DNA of 64,000 nucleotides from Pseudomonas asgharzadehiana (GCF_019139815.1 NZ_CP077079.1:4650001-4714000); one strand, 5' to 3'; counted from the first letter of the stretch, positions 9,543 through 22,233 are shown. Translations and numbers: made by a program. The notes: a model not told the origin generated them from the letters alone.

Positions 9543-11168
9543 ATGTCGTTGAGGAATATGCGGATCGGGCTGCGCGCCAGCCTGAGTTTTGGGGTTTTGG
9601 CCGCTTTGCTGGTGATCGTGGGGCTGTTTGGGCTGGGCCAGATGGTCAAGCTGCGCGAAAGTGCGCTGGTCATTGAACAGAATTGGATGCCGAGCATCGA
9701 GAACATCCACGACAGCGCCGCCTTGATCGCCACGGTCCGCCTGGAGTCCCTGCGCATGGTGAGCACCGACGAATCGCGGGTGCGTGACACCAGCCGAGGC
9801 CTGATCACCCGCACCGGCAGCGAGCTGCAAGCCTTGCTCGACCGGCATGAAACCTTGCTGAGCAACGACGAAGAACGCGAGTTGCTCAAAACCCTGAGAA
9901 CCAATGTGGCGACCTACCTCGCCATCGCTAGCCAAATGATCGCGCTGGTGGACAAGGATCAGCAGCAGGACGCCCTCGACCTGCTCGTCAGTCGCCTCGC
10001 CCCCCAGGGTGCGGTCCTCAGCCAGAGCCTGGAAAACCTGATCGTGTTCAACCAGAACGGCGTCGAGGCCGCCGCCGATTCGGCGGCACAGATGTATTCG
10101 AGCGCGCAGTGGGTGGTCAGCCTGATTATCGTGGGTGCGCTGATCGCCACCTTGCTGATGGCCTGGTTGTTGACTCGCAGCATCACCCACCCAATCGCCC
10201 AGGCCCTGAGCGTGGCACGCACCATCGCCAACGGCGACTTGAGCCAGCCGATCAAGGTCAGTGGCACCGATGAACCGGCCCAACTGCTCAGCGCGCTGGC
10301 CAGCATGCAGGCGCAGTTGCAGAGCACCATCCGAGGCATCAGCGAGTCGGCCCAGCAACTGGCCTCGGCGGCCGAGGAAATGAGTTCGGTGATGGACCAG
10401 AGCACCCGTGGCCTGCAGGCACAGAACGATGAAATCGAACAGGCCGCCACCGCCGTCAACCAGATGAGCGCAGCGGTGGACGAAGTGGCGGGTAACGCGG
10501 TGTCCAGCGCCGAAGCGTCCCAGGCCTCGGACGAAGACAGCAAGCACGGCCACTACCAGATCAGCGAAACCATCAGTTCGATCCAGAACCTGGTGGAGGA
10601 AGTGCTCGGCGCCTCGAACAAGGCCGAAGGCCTGGCCGTACAGGCGCAGGACATCAGCAAGGTGCTGGAGGTGATCCGTGGCATTGCCGGGCAAACCAAC
10701 CTGCTGGCGCTCAACGCCGCCATTGAAGCCGCGCGCGCCGGTGAAGCCGGGCGCGGGTTTGCGGTAGTCGCCGATGAGGTGCGCTCGCTCGCCCAGCGCA
10801 CCCAGGACTCCACCCAGGAAATCGAGCAGATGATCACCAGCATCCAGCAAGGTACCCAGAACACCGTCGAGGCCCTCAACAGCAGCGCCGAACACGCCGG
10901 CCAAACCCTGCAACGGGCCAACAGCGCCGGCAGCGCCCTGGAGAAAATCACCGCCGCCATCTCGCAGATCAGCCAGCGCAACCTGGTGATCGCCAGCGCC
11001 GCCGAGCAACAAGCACTGGTGGCGCGGGAGGTGGACCGCAGCCTGGTGAATATTCGCGACCTGTCCACCCAGACCGCCGCCGGCGCCACCCAAACCTGCG
11101 CCGCCAGCCAGGAACTGTCGCGCCTGGCGGTGGACCTGAATGGGCTGGTGACGCGGTTTGTTCTGTAA
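9543..11168 (+). CDS. Methyl-accepting chemotaxis protein
   Basis: A 541-residue chemoreceptor. TM1 is near residues 12-33, followed by a periplasmic domain of about 155 residues that looks like a four-helix bundle (4HB_MCP class). TM2 is near 190-210, then a HAMP domain ([20 protein letters not shown]) and the cytoplasmic signalling domain. The CheW/CheA-binding hairpin tip is intact ([20 protein letters not shown]). The ligand is unknown. The segment [17 protein letters not shown] looks less regular than in its relatives. AAGGAG lies upstream of the ATG. No FliA-type promoter was found in the upstream gap. Confidence 0.9.
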   Translation: MSLRNMRIGLRASLSFGVLAALLVIVGLFGLGQMVKLRESALVIEQNWMPSIENIHDSAALIATVRLESLRMVSTDESRVRDTSRGLITRTGSELQALLDRHETLLSNDEERELLKTLRTNVATYLAIASQMIALVDKDQQQDALDLLVSRLAPQGAVLSQSLENLIVFNQNGVEAAADSAAQMYSSAQWVVSLIIVGALIATLLMAWLLTRSITHPIAQALSVARTIANGDLSQPIKVSGTDEPAQLLSALASMQAQLQSTIRGISESAQQLASAAEEMSSVMDQSTRGLQAQNDEIEQAATAVNQMSAAVDEVAGNAVSSAEASQASDEDSKHGHYQISETISSIQNLVEEVLGASNKAEGLAVQAQDISKVLEVIRGIAGQTNLLALNAAIEAARAGEAGRGFAVVADEVRSLAQRTQDSTQEIEQMITSIQQGTQNTVEALNSSAEHAGQTLQRANSAGSALEKITAAISQISQRNLVIASAAEQQALVAREVDRSLVNIRDLSTQTAAGATQTCAASQELSRLAVDLNGLVTRFVL

Positions 11169-11220
11169 TCAATGAAAGCGGCGTGCAACACTCGCCGCCT
11201 GATTGATGTAGGAGCGTTGC

Positions 11221-12105
11221 GTGAGACCTGTCGACACCCTCTACCTGCTGGGGCTGGCTGCCATCTGGGGCGCGAGCTTCCTGTTCATGCGCATTATTGC
11301 GCCGGAAATCGGCACCGTGCCCACCGCGTTTTTCCGCGTATCGATTGCCGCCGCCGGGCTGCTGGTGATGTTGACAGTGATGCGGGTGAGCTGGGACTTC
11401 CAGGGCAAGTTCAAGACCGTGCTGCTGCTGGGCGTGATCAACTCCGGCATCCCCGCAACCCTGTATTCGCTGGCGGCCCAAGTGCTGCCGGCGGGCTATT
11501 CGGCGATTTTCAACGCGACCACGCCACTGATGGGCGTACTGATCGGCGGGCTGTTCTTCAGCGAGCGCCTCACCCCCTCGAAACTCGCCGGCGTGTGCCT
11601 GGGCTTGTTCGGCGTGGGCGTACTGACCCGCGCGGGGCCAGTGGCGTTTGACCTGGAATTATTGATAGGCGCGCTGGCCTGCCTGCTGGCCACCACCTGT
11701 TATGGCTTTGCCGGGTTCCTGGCGCGGCGCTGGTTGGACCAACGCGGCGGCTTGGACAGCCGCCTGTCGGCGTTGGGCAGCATGCTCGGCGCCACGTTGT
11801 TCCTGCTGCCGTTGTTTGCCTACAGCGCCATCAGCCATCCGCCCGCGAGCTGGGGTGGGTGGCAGGTGTGGATGTCGCTGCTGGGGTTGGGCTTGGTGTG
11901 TACAGCGTTCGCGTATGTTTTGTACTTCCGGCTGCTGACATCCATCGGACCGGTGAAATCGATGACCACGACGTTTTTGATCCCACCGTTTGGGGTGTTG
12001 TGGGGGGCTTTGCTGTTGGGGGAGCCGTTGTCGATGGCGCACGTGTATGGAGGGGTGTTGATTGGGGGGGCGTTGGGGTTGGTGTTGCGCCCGCAAAAAT
12101 CGTAG
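11221..12105 (+). CDS. EamA-family (DMT) transporter
   Basis: A 294-residue integral membrane protein with about ten hydrophobic helices arranged as two EamA repeats (residues about 8-140 and 150-290). Each repeat ends in the usual glycine-rich helix (for example GVLIGGALGLVL). It starts at GTG 11221 with GGAG about 6 bases upstream. Family members export metabolites such as amino acids or purines; the substrate cannot be read from sequence. It follows the chemoreceptor by about 50 bases without a clear terminator, so co-transcription is possible. It faces rmd convergently. Confidence 0.85.
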   Translation: MRPVDTLYLLGLAAIWGASFLFMRIIAPEIGTVPTAFFRVSIAAAGLLVMLTVMRVSWDFQGKFKTVLLLGVINSGIPATLYSLAAQVLPAGYSAIFNATTPLMGVLIGGLFFSERLTPSKLAGVCLGLFGVGVLTRAGPVAFDLELLIGALACLLATTCYGFAGFLARRWLDQRGGLDSRLSALGSMLGATLFLLPLFAYSAISHPPASWGGWQVWMSLLGLGLVCTAFAYVLYFRLLTSIGPVKSMTTTFLIPPFGVLWGALLLGEPLSMAHVYGGVLIGGALGLVLRPQKS

Positions 12106-12132
12106 GCGCGAGTTGCTCGGTGAGGACACGTT

Positions 12133-13083
12133 TTATGCGTCTGTGCGCGACCGCCAGTCAGCCAACAACGAAGCCAGGGTGTCTTCCAGCGGGATAGTTG
12201 GCTGCCAGCCGAGCACGTTGCGGATGCGGTCACAGTTACCCACCGCGACCGGGATATCGGACGGCCGCAAGCGTTGAGGGTCAAGCTCAACAGAAATAGC
12301 CACGGTACTTTGGCTGATCATCTCGTCAAGAATGTCGCGAATTTTGCGCGACTGCCCCGATGCGATATTGAACAAACGGGGATAATCGTGACGATCGCTC
12401 AGCTTGAGCAACTGCACGTAAGCGGCACACACATCCTGCACATCGAGGAAATCGCGGCATGCCTCCAGATTGCCGACTTGCATGACCGGCGCTTGTTCTG
12501 CGCTTTCGATGCGTGCGATCTGTCGGGCAAACGATGCCGTCACGAAGTCAGGAGACTGGCCGCTGCCAATATGGTTGAAAGGGCGCGCAATCACGCCTCG
12601 CACACCCTGCTTGAAATACTGCTCGAGTGCCAACTCCGCAGCCAATTTACTGGCCGCATAAGGGTTCATCGGCAAGCACGGGCTGCTTTCGTCCAGCGCT
12701 ACGCCAGCCTTGAACGCCTCGCCATACACTTCAGAGGAACTGGCGAACACAACAAAGGCATCCGGGGCCTTCTGTTTCACGGCTTCCAGCAGATTCAGGC
12801 TGCCCATGACATTGGTATTCCAAGTCAGCAGAGGGTCTTGAAAACTGGTTGGCACGTGGGAAATGGCCGCCAGGTGAATAATATGGGTTGGCTTTAACCG
12901 TTCAAGCGTCGCCGCACAGGCACTTGGATCACGGATATCCAGTATGGCCTGCTCCACGCCTTCACGAGGTGACGGGTTGGGCGTAGTGCAAGCACAACTT
13001 ACTCGATAGCCTGCCGCCAATAGTTGCCCGAGCAGGACTTTACCGACAAAGCCGTTGGCTCCAGTCACCAGAACATGTTTCAC
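12133..13083 (-). CDS. rmd: GDP-6-deoxy-4-keto-D-mannose reductase (GDP-D-rhamnose synthesis)
   Basis: A 316-residue short-chain dehydrogenase/epimerase. The nucleotide motif GANGFVG is at residues 8-14 and the catalytic YxxxK is in PYAASKLAAE. It lies immediately downstream of gmd, whose product is its substrate, which supports Rmd over other epimerases. It would reduce GDP-4-keto-6-deoxy-D-mannose to GDP-D-rhamnose for the common polysaccharide antigen (A-band LPS). It is the last gene of the wbpW-gmd-rmd run; in P. aeruginosa, as I recall, rmd comes first in the A-band cluster. Confidence 0.82.
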   Translation of the reverse strand: MKHVLVTGANGFVGKVLLGQLLAAGYRVSCACTTPNPSPREGVEQAILDIRDPSACAATLERLKPTHIIHLAAISHVPTSFQDPLLTWNTNVMGSLNLLEAVKQKAPDAFVVFASSSEVYGEAFKAGVALDESSPCLPMNPYAASKLAAELALEQYFKQGVRGVIARPFNHIGSGQSPDFVTASFARQIARIESAEQAPVMQVGNLEACRDFLDVQDVCAAYVQLLKLSDRHDYPRLFNIASGQSRKIRDILDEMISQSTVAISVELDPQRLRPSDIPVAVGNCDRIRNVLGWQPTIPLEDTLASLLADWRSRTDA

Positions 13084-13178
13084 CGCTATTCACCTTTGGC
13101 CTGAACAACATAAGTAGGACCGAACGGGTTCAAATAGAACCCGCCCACTGCAACGCAAGTGACTGCGCCCTTCTGGCC

Positions 13179-14656
<1,478 letters not shown>

Positions 14657-16099
14657 TCAGATGCCGGCCCGACCGTAAATATCCTCGAACCGCACGATAT
14701 CGTCTTCACCCAAGTAATCACCGCTCTGCACTTCGATCAATACCAAGTCAATGACCCCCGGATTCTCCAGCCGATGGGTGTGCCCGGCAGGAATGAAGGT
14801 TGATTCATTGGTATTGAGTAGAAATTCGCGGTCATTATTGACCACGCGTGCCATACCGCTGACCACAATCCAGTGCTCGCTGCGGTGATGGTGCATCTGC
14901 AGCGACAACGAACCTTGGGGCTTGACGACAATGCGCTTGATCTTGAACCGCTGCCCGTCTTCCAAGGTGGTGTAGGCCCCCCACGGACGGCGCACGGTGG
15001 TGTGGTCCAGATGGGACTGATGCCCATTTTTCTTCAACTGAGCAGTGATAGCCTTGATGTCTTGCGCGTGATCTTTGTGTGCAACCAGCAGGGCATCGGT
15101 CGTGTCGACAATGATCAGGTCTTGAACGCCGACCAAAGCCGCCAGTCGGCGATGGCTGCGCACATAGTTGTTGTTGGAGTTATGACAAATAGCCTCGCCG
15201 TCAATGCGATTGCCGTGCTCATCCGCCGGGGACAGTTCACTCATGGCGTTCCACGAACCGATATCGCTCCAACCGATGTCACAAGGCACCGTCGCCACTT
15301 TGCTTGAGCGCTCCATCAGTGCGAAGTCGATGGAGATGTCCGGCACCCTGGCAAAGCTGCCCGGCTCCAAGTGCAGGCTGCGGTGGCTGTGACCCGTCAT
15401 CGTGCCGGAACCTGCGAGGCACGCGTCCACGGCGCTGGATACATCCGGCGCGCACAGTTGCATTTCTTGGATCAGCGTACCCGCGCGGAAGCAGAACATG
15501 CCGGAGTTCCAAAAATAATCGCCCGACGCCACATACCCTTGAGCCGTTTCCAGGTCCGGTTTCTCGACGAAACGTTTGACCTTGAACCCATTACCAAGGG
15601 GGCCGTCATTATCTTTTTGGATATAGCCGTAACCGGTTTCCGCAAACTCCGGTTTTACACCGAACGTCACCAGCCAGCCGTCTTTTGCCAGTTCCGAAGC
15701 AGAGCAAACGGCCTGGGCAAATGCAGCGTGATTATCTATTAAGTGATCGGCAGGCAGCACTAACATGATGGCATCTTGCCCATGAGTTCGTGCAACTTCC
15801 TGGGCCGCGAGTGCGACTGCGGCAGCCGTATTACGTCCGAATGGCTCCAGAACGAAACTTAAATTGGTGAATTCCGGAGCCTGCGCGCCGTACTCATCGA
15901 GCGTCTTGAAATAAAGATCACGATTGGTGATGGTCAATACTTCGCTGACCGACTCCAAAGCCAAGGCACGAGCATAAGTCTTCCGAATTAAATTGCCACC
16001 ATCTGGCAATTCAATAAACGGTTTGGGATGCGCTGAACGGGAAACAGGCCACAGACGGCTACCCGCACCGCCGCAAATAATGACTGGAACGAGTGCCAC
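14657..16099 (-). CDS. wbpW: Mannose-1-phosphate guanylyltransferase / mannose-6-phosphate isomerase
   Basis: A 480-residue bifunctional type II PMI/GMP. The pyrophosphorylase signature GGAGSRLWPVSR is at the N-terminus, VEKPDLETAQ is the usual sugar-site segment, and the C-terminal cupin has the isomerase metal motif QMHHHRSEHW. It makes GDP-mannose, which feeds Gmd and Rmd. The same family includes AlgA and PslB; the WbpW name rests on the neighbours gmd and rmd, not on sequence alone. It is probably the first gene of this minus-strand group. Confidence 0.88.
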   Translation of the reverse strand: MALVPVIICGGAGSRLWPVSRSAHPKPFIELPDGGNLIRKTYARALALESVSEVLTITNRDLYFKTLDEYGAQAPEFTNLSFVLEPFGRNTAAAVALAAQEVARTHGQDAIMLVLPADHLIDNHAAFAQAVCSASELAKDGWLVTFGVKPEFAETGYGYIQKDNDGPLGNGFKVKRFVEKPDLETAQGYVASGDYFWNSGMFCFRAGTLIQEMQLCAPDVSSAVDACLAGSGTMTGHSHRSLHLEPGSFARVPDISIDFALMERSSKVATVPCDIGWSDIGSWNAMSELSPADEHGNRIDGEAICHNSNNNYVRSHRRLAALVGVQDLIIVDTTDALLVAHKDHAQDIKAITAQLKKNGHQSHLDHTTVRRPWGAYTTLEDGQRFKIKRIVVKPQGSLSLQMHHHRSEHWIVVSGMARVVNNDREFLLNTNESTFIPAGHTHRLENPGVIDLVLIEVQSGDYLGEDDIVRFEDIYGRAGI

Positions 16100-16494
16100 A
16101 CTGTACTCCTTTACGCAATGTCATTTTATTTCGGCCGTCGCCCTCGCCTCCTCGCGACGAACAGACTCGAAAGCAAAGCGACTAGAGTCTTTGAGCTAAA
16201 AAATCAAATCGCCGGAGCGTTTGGAGGAGGTTATGGCGTTTCTCTTACAAATTACCCCGAACATTCTTATTTAAATGGTCATTTATGTCTAGGAAAAGAC
16301 CCGTCATCCGACAGACAAAAACTATTTTTTATGGCCCAGGAAAAAAGCCTGCCAAGGGACGTGTCGATTTTGCGCCTCAAACAACCGAACGCCCGCAAAA
16401 ACACCCCACGCTCTGCAGCCCATCGGTGTACGCCACATGAATGCTCGCGCCCTTGCGCCGGGACTGTGTCTACACTGCTTATCGGAAAATCCAC
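16100..16494. other. AT-rich intergenic region between wbpW and aer
   Basis: This gap between divergent genes contains A/T-rich stretches (around 16180-16290 and 16315-16335). It should hold the wbpW promoter. No open frame in it resembles a known protein. Confidence 0.5.
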
Positions 16495-16521
16495 TCAACA
16501 ATCACAGATCACGGCCGACAA
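16495..16521 (+). promoter_or_regulatory. FliA (sigma-28) type promoter of aer
   Basis: TCAA (16495-16498), a 15-base spacer, then GCCGACAA (16514-16521), against the sigma-28 consensus TAAA-N15-GCCGATAA. It ends 29 bases before the aer start codon. Confidence 0.55.
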
Positions 16522-16550
16522 CCCTTCAAAGCCTTGCGGATAAAAAAACC

Positions 16551-18116
16551 ATGCGTAATAACCAACCCGTTACCCAGCGCGAACGTACCTTCCCCGCTCA
16601 GCAACGGTTGATCTCCACCACAGATGCCAAAGGCGTGATCACTTACTGCAACGACGCGTTCGTCGAGATCAGTGGGTTCTCCCGTGAAGAACTGCTGCGT
16701 GCGCCGCACAACCTGGTACGTCACCCGGATGTGCCGGCTGCAGTGTTCGGGCATATGTGGTCAACGCTCAAACAAGGCTTGCCATGGATGGGCATTGTCA
16801 AGAACCGCTGCAAGACGGGCGATCATTACTGGGTTAACGCCTATGTGACGCCGGTCTTCGAAGGCAATCAGGTGGTCGGCTACGAATCGGTACGCATCAA
16901 GCCCACCACCGAGCAGATCCGCCGGGCCGAAGCGCTCTACCAACGCATCAACCAGGGCAAGTCGGCCGTTCCCCAGCGGGACAAGTGGCTGCCGGTGTTG
17001 CAGGACTGGGTGCCATTTATCCTGATCAGCCAGTTAAGTTTCATGATCGGCGCGTCGCTCAATTCCCACTGGGGCTTTGCCCTGGCGGCGGGCTTGTCGG
17101 TACCGTTGGGCCTGCTGGGCCTGAGCTGGCAGCAGCGCGGGCTCAAGCGCCTGTTGCGCCTGGCCGAGCAAACCACGTCCGACCCGCTGATCGCGCAGAT
17201 GTACACCGACAGCCGCGGCGCCCAGGCGCGCCTGGAGATGTCGATCCTCAGCCAGGAGGCACGTCTGAAGACCTGTCTTACGCGCTTGCAGGACACCGCC
17301 GAACACCTCAACGACCAAGCCGCGCAGTCCAACACCCTGGCGCACAACAGCTCCAGCGGCCTGGAACGCCAGCGCGTCGAAACCGAACAGGTGGCCACGG
17401 CGGTCAACCAGATGGCGGCGACGACCCAGGAAGTGGCCAGCCACGTGCAGCGCACCGCCGATGCGACCCAGGAGGCCAACCGCCTGACCGGTCGCGGTCG
17501 CGATATCGCCGGGGAAACCCGCGAGGCGATTCAGCGCTTGTCGCTGGCCGTCGGGGAAACGGGGGTGACCGTCACGCAGTTGGCCAAGGACAGCGATGAG
17601 ATCGGTGGCGTGGTTGACGTGATCAAAGGCATTGCCGACCAGACCAACTTGCTGGCATTGAACGCAGCCATCGAAGCGGCACGTGCCGGCGAAATGGGCC
17701 GTGGTTTTGCGGTAGTGGCTGACGAGGTTCGCCAACTGGCGCAACGCACGGCTGAATCGACCGGGCAGATCCATGCCCTGATCGCCAAGCTGCAGCAAAC
17801 CGCCTCCGCCGCCGTACAGACCATGGACGCCGGGCATCGCCAGGCCGAAGAAGGCGTGGCGCGGGTGATGGAAGCAGACCAGGCGCTGGTGGGCATCAGT
17901 GAGGCGGTGGCGCATATCACCGACATGACAACCCAAATCGCCGCGGCGACCGAGGAACAAAGCTCGGTGGCCGAGGAGATCAGTCGCAATATCAGCACCA
18001 TTGCGTTGCTGGCGGACCAGACCTCGGAGCAGGCGTTGAACTCGGCGCAGTTGAGTGAAGAGCTGACGCATACCGCTAATACCCAGTACTCGCTGGTGGA
18101 GCGGTTTAACCGGTAA
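16551..18116 (+). CDS. aer: Aerotaxis receptor Aer (PAS-containing chemoreceptor)
   Basis: From the ATG at 16551 the protein has 521 residues, which I recall as the length of P. aeruginosa Aer. A PAS domain occupies roughly residues 15-115 ([20 protein letters not shown], then HPDVP), and binds FAD in Aer proteins. A hydrophobic membrane hairpin lies around 150-195, and the signalling domain has the conserved tip [20 protein letters not shown]. It senses redox/energy state from the cytoplasm and steers cells towards oxygen. It is a fitting neighbour for the cbb3 oxidases. The frame is open further upstream, but that part runs through the promoter and does not look like protein. Confidence 0.92.
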   Translation: MRNNQPVTQRERTFPAQQRLISTTDAKGVITYCNDAFVEISGFSREELLRAPHNLVRHPDVPAAVFGHMWSTLKQGLPWMGIVKNRCKTGDHYWVNAYVTPVFEGNQVVGYESVRIKPTTEQIRRAEALYQRINQGKSAVPQRDKWLPVLQDWVPFILISQLSFMIGASLNSHWGFALAAGLSVPLGLLGLSWQQRGLKRLLRLAEQTTSDPLIAQMYTDSRGAQARLEMSILSQEARLKTCLTRLQDTAEHLNDQAAQSNTLAHNSSSGLERQRVETEQVATAVNQMAATTQEVASHVQRTADATQEANRLTGRGRDIAGETREAIQRLSLAVGETGVTVTQLAKDSDEIGGVVDVIKGIADQTNLLALNAAIEAARAGEMGRGFAVVADEVRQLAQRTAESTGQIHALIAKLQQTASAAVQTMDAGHRQAEEGVARVMEADQALVGISEAVAHITDMTTQIAAATEEQSSVAEEISRNISTIALLADQTSEQALNSAQLSEELTHTANTQYSLVERFNR

Positions 18117-18120
18117 ACCG

Positions 18121-18144
18121 CTATCGGGGGCTTGCCCCCGATAG
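18121..18144. repeat. Perfect 10-4-10 hairpin after aer
   Basis: CTATCGGGGG-CTTG-CCCCCGATAG lies 4 bases past the aer stop and 4 bases before the end of the convergent hydrolase gene. It is REP-like and has no T-run, but may still act as a bidirectional terminator. Confidence 0.65.
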
Positions 18145-18148
18145 GGCC

Positions 18149-18841
18149 CTAGAGGGCGCCGAGAAACCCGGCCACCCTCACTGCCGCAGCCTCCACATGC
18201 TGCTCATGGCTAAACCCGGAAGCCTTCAACGGCTTCAAGTCATGATCCCCCGCCTCCAGCCACATCACCTCGATGCTCGGCGACAAATCATAGCCTTCTA
18301 CCGCCGCCCGATTGCCCAAGGCATCGCGCTCGCCCTGCACAATCAGCGTCGGTGTTTTCAAGCCCGCCAGGTGCTCGACCCGTGGTTTCTCAGGCTTACC
18401 CACCGCATAGAAGGGATACCCCAGGCACGCCAGGCCATCGGCGCCGACTTCATCGGCCAACAAACTGGCCATGCGCCCACCCATCGACTTGCCACCGATG
18501 GCCAGTTTCCCAGCGACATGGCGTCGCACTACGGTATGCACCTCACGCCAGGCACCCAGCAGTTTCGGCGCCGGGTTCGGTGGGCGTTTGCCGCCGTCCA
18601 GCCGACGCTGGGCCATATAGGGAAACTCGAAGCGCAACACGTTCACGCCATGCCCGGCAAGGCGTGCAGCCATGTCGCTCATGAAAGACGAGTCCATCGG
18701 GGCGCCGGCGCCGTGGGCCAGGATCAGCGTCGGCGCGGTACCCGCCGCCGGGCCCGATGCGACATCCCATAACCACCCATGTTCCCGCGCACACTGCGCC
18801 CATTGATCCCCGTCAATACTGGCCTTGTGCTCTTTGCCCAT
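18149..18841 (-). CDS. Alpha/beta-hydrolase family protein (KANL3/Tex30-like)
   Basis: A 230-residue hydrolase starting at the ATG at 18841, which has a GAGG site; the longer open frame would overlap cco[15 protein letters not shown] is the oxyanion segment, [11 protein letters not shown] carries the nucleophile Ser (GxSxG), GERD provides the acid and GDHDL the His. It resembles the Tex30/KANL3 dienelactone-hydrolase-like group of unknown substrate. It diverges from ccoN1 with an 80-base gap between start codons, so the two promoters sit close together. Confidence 0.8.
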   Translation of the reverse strand: MGKEHKASIDGDQWAQCAREHGWLWDVASGPAAGTAPTLILAHGAGAPMDSSFMSDMAARLAGHGVNVLRFEFPYMAQRRLDGGKRPPNPAPKLLGAWREVHTVVRRHVAGKLAIGGKSMGGRMASLLADEVGADGLACLGYPFYAVGKPEKPRVEHLAGLKTPTLIVQGERDALGNRAAVEGYDLSPSIEVMWLEAGDHDLKPLKASGFSHEQHVEAAAVRVAGFLGAL

Positions 18842-18920
18842 GCTTGCCTCGCTATTTAGTCTGCCTATAACTCCAGCCCAAGTGCCGCACTTGCTTGGGT
18901 TGAACCGTGGATGGGGAACC

Positions 18921-20345
18921 ATGAACACTACTTTAAGTACCGCCTATAACTACAAGGTGGTCCGCCAATTCGCCATTATGACGGTGGTGTGGGGCATCGT
19001 CGGCATGGGGCTCGGGGTTTTTCTCGCCGCCCAATTGGTTTGGCCCGCGCTCAACTTCGATTTGCCCTGGACCAGCTTCGGCCGCTTGCGCCCGCTGCAC
19101 ACCAACGCGGTGATCTTCGCCTTCGGTGGCTGCGCGCTGTTTGCCAGCTCGTTCTACTCGGTGCAGCGCACCTGCCAGACTCAGCTGTTCGCGCCGAAAA
19201 TCGCCGCGTTCTGCTTCTGGGGCTGGCAGTTGGTCATCCTCTTGGCCGCGATCACCTTGCCGCTGGGCTACACCAGTTCCAAGGAATACGCCGAGCTGGA
19301 ATGGCCGATCGACATCCTGATCACCATTGTCTGGGTGGCCTACGCCATCGTGTTCTTCGGCACGGTGATGAAGCGCAACACCAAGCACATTTACGTCGGT
19401 AACTGGTTCTTCGGTGGGTTCATCATCACCGTGGCGATTTTGCATATCGTCAACAACCTGGAAATCCCGGTCAGCCTGACCAAGTCCTACTCCCTCTACG
19501 GCGGTGCGACGGATGCCATGGTGCAGTGGTGGTATGGGCACAACGCGGTAGGCTTTTTCCTCACCGCCGGTTTCCTGGGGATGATGTACTACTTCGTACC
19601 CAAGCAGGCCGAGCGCCCGGTGTATTCCTATCGCTTGTCCATCGTGCACTTCTGGGCGCTGATCACCCTGTACATCTGGGCCGGCCCGCACCACTTGCAC
19701 TACACCGCGCTGCCGGACTGGGCGCAGTCGTTGGGCATGGTGATGTCGCTGGTGCTGCTGGCGCCAAGCTGGGGCGGCATGATCAACGGCATGATGACGC
19801 TCTCGGGGGCTTGGCATAAGTTGCGCAGCGACCCGATCCTGCGCTTCCTTGTTGTCTCCCTGGCCTTCTACGGCATGTCGACCTTCGAAGGTCCGATGAT
19901 GGCGATCAAGACCGTCAACGCCCTCTCCCACTACACCGACTGGACCATCGGCCACGTACACGCCGGGGCGCTGGGTTGGGTGGCGATGATCTCCATCGGC
20001 GCGCTGTACCACATGATCCCGAAAATCTTCGGTCGCGAGCAGATGTACAGCCTCGGCCTGATCAACGCGCACTTCTGGCTGGCCACCATCGGCACCGTGC
20101 TCTACATCGCTTCGATGTGGGTCAACGGCATCGCCCAGGGCCTGATGTGGCGTGCGGTCAACGAAGACGGCACCTTGACCTACTCCTTCGTCGAAACCCT
20201 GGTGGCCAGCCACCCAGGCTTCATCGTGCGGCTGGTGGGCGGCGCGGTGTTCCTCAGCGGCATGCTGCTGATGGCTTACAACACGTGGCGCACCGTGCGT
20301 TCGCCGCAGCCTGTCGAAGCCACTGCCACTGCGCAGTTGGCCTGA
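18921..20345 (+). CDS. ccoN: cbb3-type cytochrome c oxidase subunit I, first copy
   Basis: The 474-residue catalytic subunit has twelve predicted membrane helices and the conserved His-rich segments that bind the low-spin heme and the heme b3/CuB centre (for example [42 protein letters not shown] and [11 protein letters not shown]). The start is the ATG at 18921, giving [17 protein letters not shown], aligned with the second copy. It reduces O2 to water and pumps protons. The upstream gap has no Anr box, which fits constitutive expression of the first oxidase as known for P. aeruginosa. Confidence 0.96.
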   Translation: MNTTLSTAYNYKVVRQFAIMTVVWGIVGMGLGVFLAAQLVWPALNFDLPWTSFGRLRPLHTNAVIFAFGGCALFASSFYSVQRTCQTQLFAPKIAAFCFWGWQLVILLAAITLPLGYTSSKEYAELEWPIDILITIVWVAYAIVFFGTVMKRNTKHIYVGNWFFGGFIITVAILHIVNNLEIPVSLTKSYSLYGGATDAMVQWWYGHNAVGFFLTAGFLGMMYYFVPKQAERPVYSYRLSIVHFWALITLYIWAGPHHLHYTALPDWAQSLGMVMSLVLLAPSWGGMINGMMTLSGAWHKLRSDPILRFLVVSLAFYGMSTFEGPMMAIKTVNALSHYTDWTIGHVHAGALGWVAMISIGALYHMIPKIFGREQMYSLGLINAHFWLATIGTVLYIASMWVNGIAQGLMWRAVNEDGTLTYSFVETLVASHPGFIVRLVGGAVFLSGMLLMAYNTWRTVRSPQPVEATATAQLA

Positions 20346-20355
20346 GGAGTCCGTG

Positions 20356-20964
20356 ATGAAACACGAAACGATTGAAAAAAACGTCGGCCTGCTGATGTTG
20401 CTGATGGTACTCGCCGTGAGTATCGGCGGCCTGACCCAGATCGTCCCGCTGTTCTTCCAGGACGTGACCAACAAGCCGGTCGAAGGCATGAAGCCCTACA
20501 CCGCGCTGCAACTGGAAGGCCGCGACATTTACATCCGCGAAGGCTGCGTACAGTGCCACTCGCAGATGATCCGTCCGTTCCGCGCCGAAACCGAACGTTA
20601 CGGCCACTACTCGGTCGCCGGTGAAAGCGTGTGGGACCACCCCTTCCTGTGGGGTTCCAAGCGCACCGGGCCGGACCTGGCACGCGTCGGCGCACGCTAC
20701 TCGGACGACTGGCATCGCGCGCACTTGTACAACCCGCGCAACGTGGTACCGGAGTCGAAAATGCCGGCCTATCCATGGCTGGTCACGGCCCAGGTCGACA
20801 GCAGCCACACCGAGAGCAAGTTGAAGGTGATGCGCACCCTCGGCGTGCCGTACACCGACGACGACATCAGTGGCGCCGTCGCCAGCCTCAAGGGCAAGAC
20901 CGAAATGGACGCGCTGGTTTCATACCTGCAAGTGCTCGGCACCGCCATCAAGAGCAAGAGGTGA
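20356..20964 (+). CDS. ccoO: cbb3 oxidase subunit II (monoheme cytochrome c), first copy
   Basis: A 202-residue protein with an N-terminal membrane anchor ([15 protein letters not shown]) and one heme c motif, CVQCH, facing the periplasm. The ATG at 20356 follows GAGGAG. It passes electrons from CcoP to the CcoN active site. It lies 10 bases after ccoN in the ccoNOQP operon and is highly similar to the second copy. Confidence 0.95.
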   Translation: MKHETIEKNVGLLMLLMVLAVSIGGLTQIVPLFFQDVTNKPVEGMKPYTALQLEGRDIYIREGCVQCHSQMIRPFRAETERYGHYSVAGESVWDHPFLWGSKRTGPDLARVGARYSDDWHRAHLYNPRNVVPESKMPAYPWLVTAQVDSSHTESKLKVMRTLGVPYTDDDISGAVASLKGKTEMDALVSYLQVLGTAIKSKR

Positions 20965-20967
20965 GCC

Positions 20968-21168
20968 ATGGGATTTGAATTCGATGCGGGCACCATCCGC
21001 GGCCTTGGCACGCTGGTCGTCGCCATCGCCTTTATCGGCCTGTCACTGTGGGTGTTCAACAACCGCCGCAATGCGGAATTCGAGCAGGCGCGCCTGCTGC
21101 CCTTCGCCGATGAACCTTCTCCATCCGACGCTCAAGAAGAGCCTGCAATAAGGAGCACCCGGCCATGA
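20968..21168 (+). CDS. ccoQ: cbb3 oxidase small subunit, first copy
   Basis: A 66-residue single-span protein ([16 protein letters not shown]) with a charged tail, the normal CcoQ form. CcoQ stabilises the oxidase complex. It overlaps ccoP by 4 bases (ATGA). Its tail after PFADEP differs from the second copy. Confidence 0.9.
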   Translation: MGFEFDAGTIRGLGTLVVAIAFIGLSLWVFNNRRNAEFEQARLLPFADEPSPSDAQEEPAIRSTRP

Positions 21169-22112
21169 CCCTATTCTGGAGTACATGGATCTGTGTACTG
21201 ACCATCGGCAGCCTGATCGGCCTGACCTGGCTGTTGATCGGCACCCGCAAGGGCGAGACCAAGGGCAGCGTCGACCAGACCATGGGCCACGCCTTCGACG
21301 GTATCGAGGAATACGACAACCCCCTGCCGCAGTGGTGGTTCATGCTGTTCGCCGGCACCCTGGTGTTTGCCGTCGGCTACCTGGTGCTCTACCCGGGCCT
21401 GGGCAACTGGAAAGGCATATTGCCCGGTTATGAAGGCGGCTGGACCCAGGCCAAGGAGTGGGACAAGGAAATGGCCAAGGCCGACGCCAAGTTCGGGCCG
21501 ATCTTCGCCAAATTCTCGGCCATGCCCGTGGAAGAAGTGGCCAAGGACCCGCAAGCGCTGAAAATGGGCGGGCGTTTGTTCGCCTCCAACTGCGCGGTGT
21601 GCCACGGTTCGGATGCCAAGGGCGCGTACGGTTTCCCTAACCTGGCAGACACTATCTGGCGCTGGGGCGGTTCGGCCGAAGCGATCAAGACCACCATCCT
21701 GAACGGTCGCCACGCGGCGATGCCGGCCTGGGGTGAGATATTGGGTGATGATGGTGTAAGAAACGTCGCCGCCTATGTGCGTCACGACTTGGCCAAACTG
21801 CCACTGCCGGCCGACAGCACTGCTGACCTGGCCGCCGGTCAAGCTGCGTTCAACACCACCTGCGTAGCCTGCCATGGCCCACAAGGCCACGGCATGGAAG
21901 CCATGGGCGCGCCGAACCTGACGCTGCCCGGCGGTTATATCTACGGCACCGGCCTGGCGCAGTTGCAGCAGACTATCCGCCACGGCCGCCAGGGCCAGAT
22001 GCCGGCGCAGGACGTGCTGCAAGGCAATGACAAGGTGCATTTGCTGGCGGCTTACGTGTACAGCCTGTCCCATAACGCCAACGGCGCAACGCCGCAAGCC
22101 CAACCGCAGTAA
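21165..22112 (+). CDS. ccoP: cbb3 oxidase subunit III (diheme cytochrome c), first copy
   Basis: A 315-residue protein with two N-terminal membrane segments ([20 protein letters not shown] and [20 protein letters not shown]) and a periplasmic part with two heme c motifs, CAVCH and CVACH. It accepts electrons from soluble cytochromes or bc1. It lacks the roughly 17-residue loop found in the second copy between YNYLDTEKQ and the WEKEM region. The operon ends at the strong terminator just downstream. Confidence 0.95.
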   Translation: MTLFWSTWICVLTIGSLIGLTWLLIGTRKGETKGSVDQTMGHAFDGIEEYDNPLPQWWFMLFAGTLVFAVGYLVLYPGLGNWKGILPGYEGGWTQAKEWDKEMAKADAKFGPIFAKFSAMPVEEVAKDPQALKMGGRLFASNCAVCHGSDAKGAYGFPNLADTIWRWGGSAEAIKTTILNGRHAAMPAWGEILGDDGVRNVAAYVRHDLAKLPLPADSTADLAAGQAAFNTTCVACHGPQGHGMEAMGAPNLTLPGGYIYGTGLAQLQQTIRHGRQGQMPAQDVLQGNDKVHLLAAYVYSLSHNANGATPQAQPQ

Positions 22113-22120
22113 GCGTTGAC

Positions 22121-22151
22121 GACCGCCCCGACCCTGGGGCGGTCACTTTTT
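22121..22151 (+). terminator. Rho-independent terminator of ccoNOQP1
   Basis: GACCGCCCC (22121-22129) pairs with GGGGCGGTC (22136-22144) around a 6-base loop, followed by ACTTTTT, 8 bases after the ccoP stop. It separates the two oxidase operons. Confidence 0.9.
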
Positions 22152-22233
22152 GCGGGGAGCTTGCTCCCTTACCCCAGCAAGATCCCTTGCCACAGGTTTT
22201 TTGTTCGCTCGCTACCGTGCGGCATCTTTTGGC

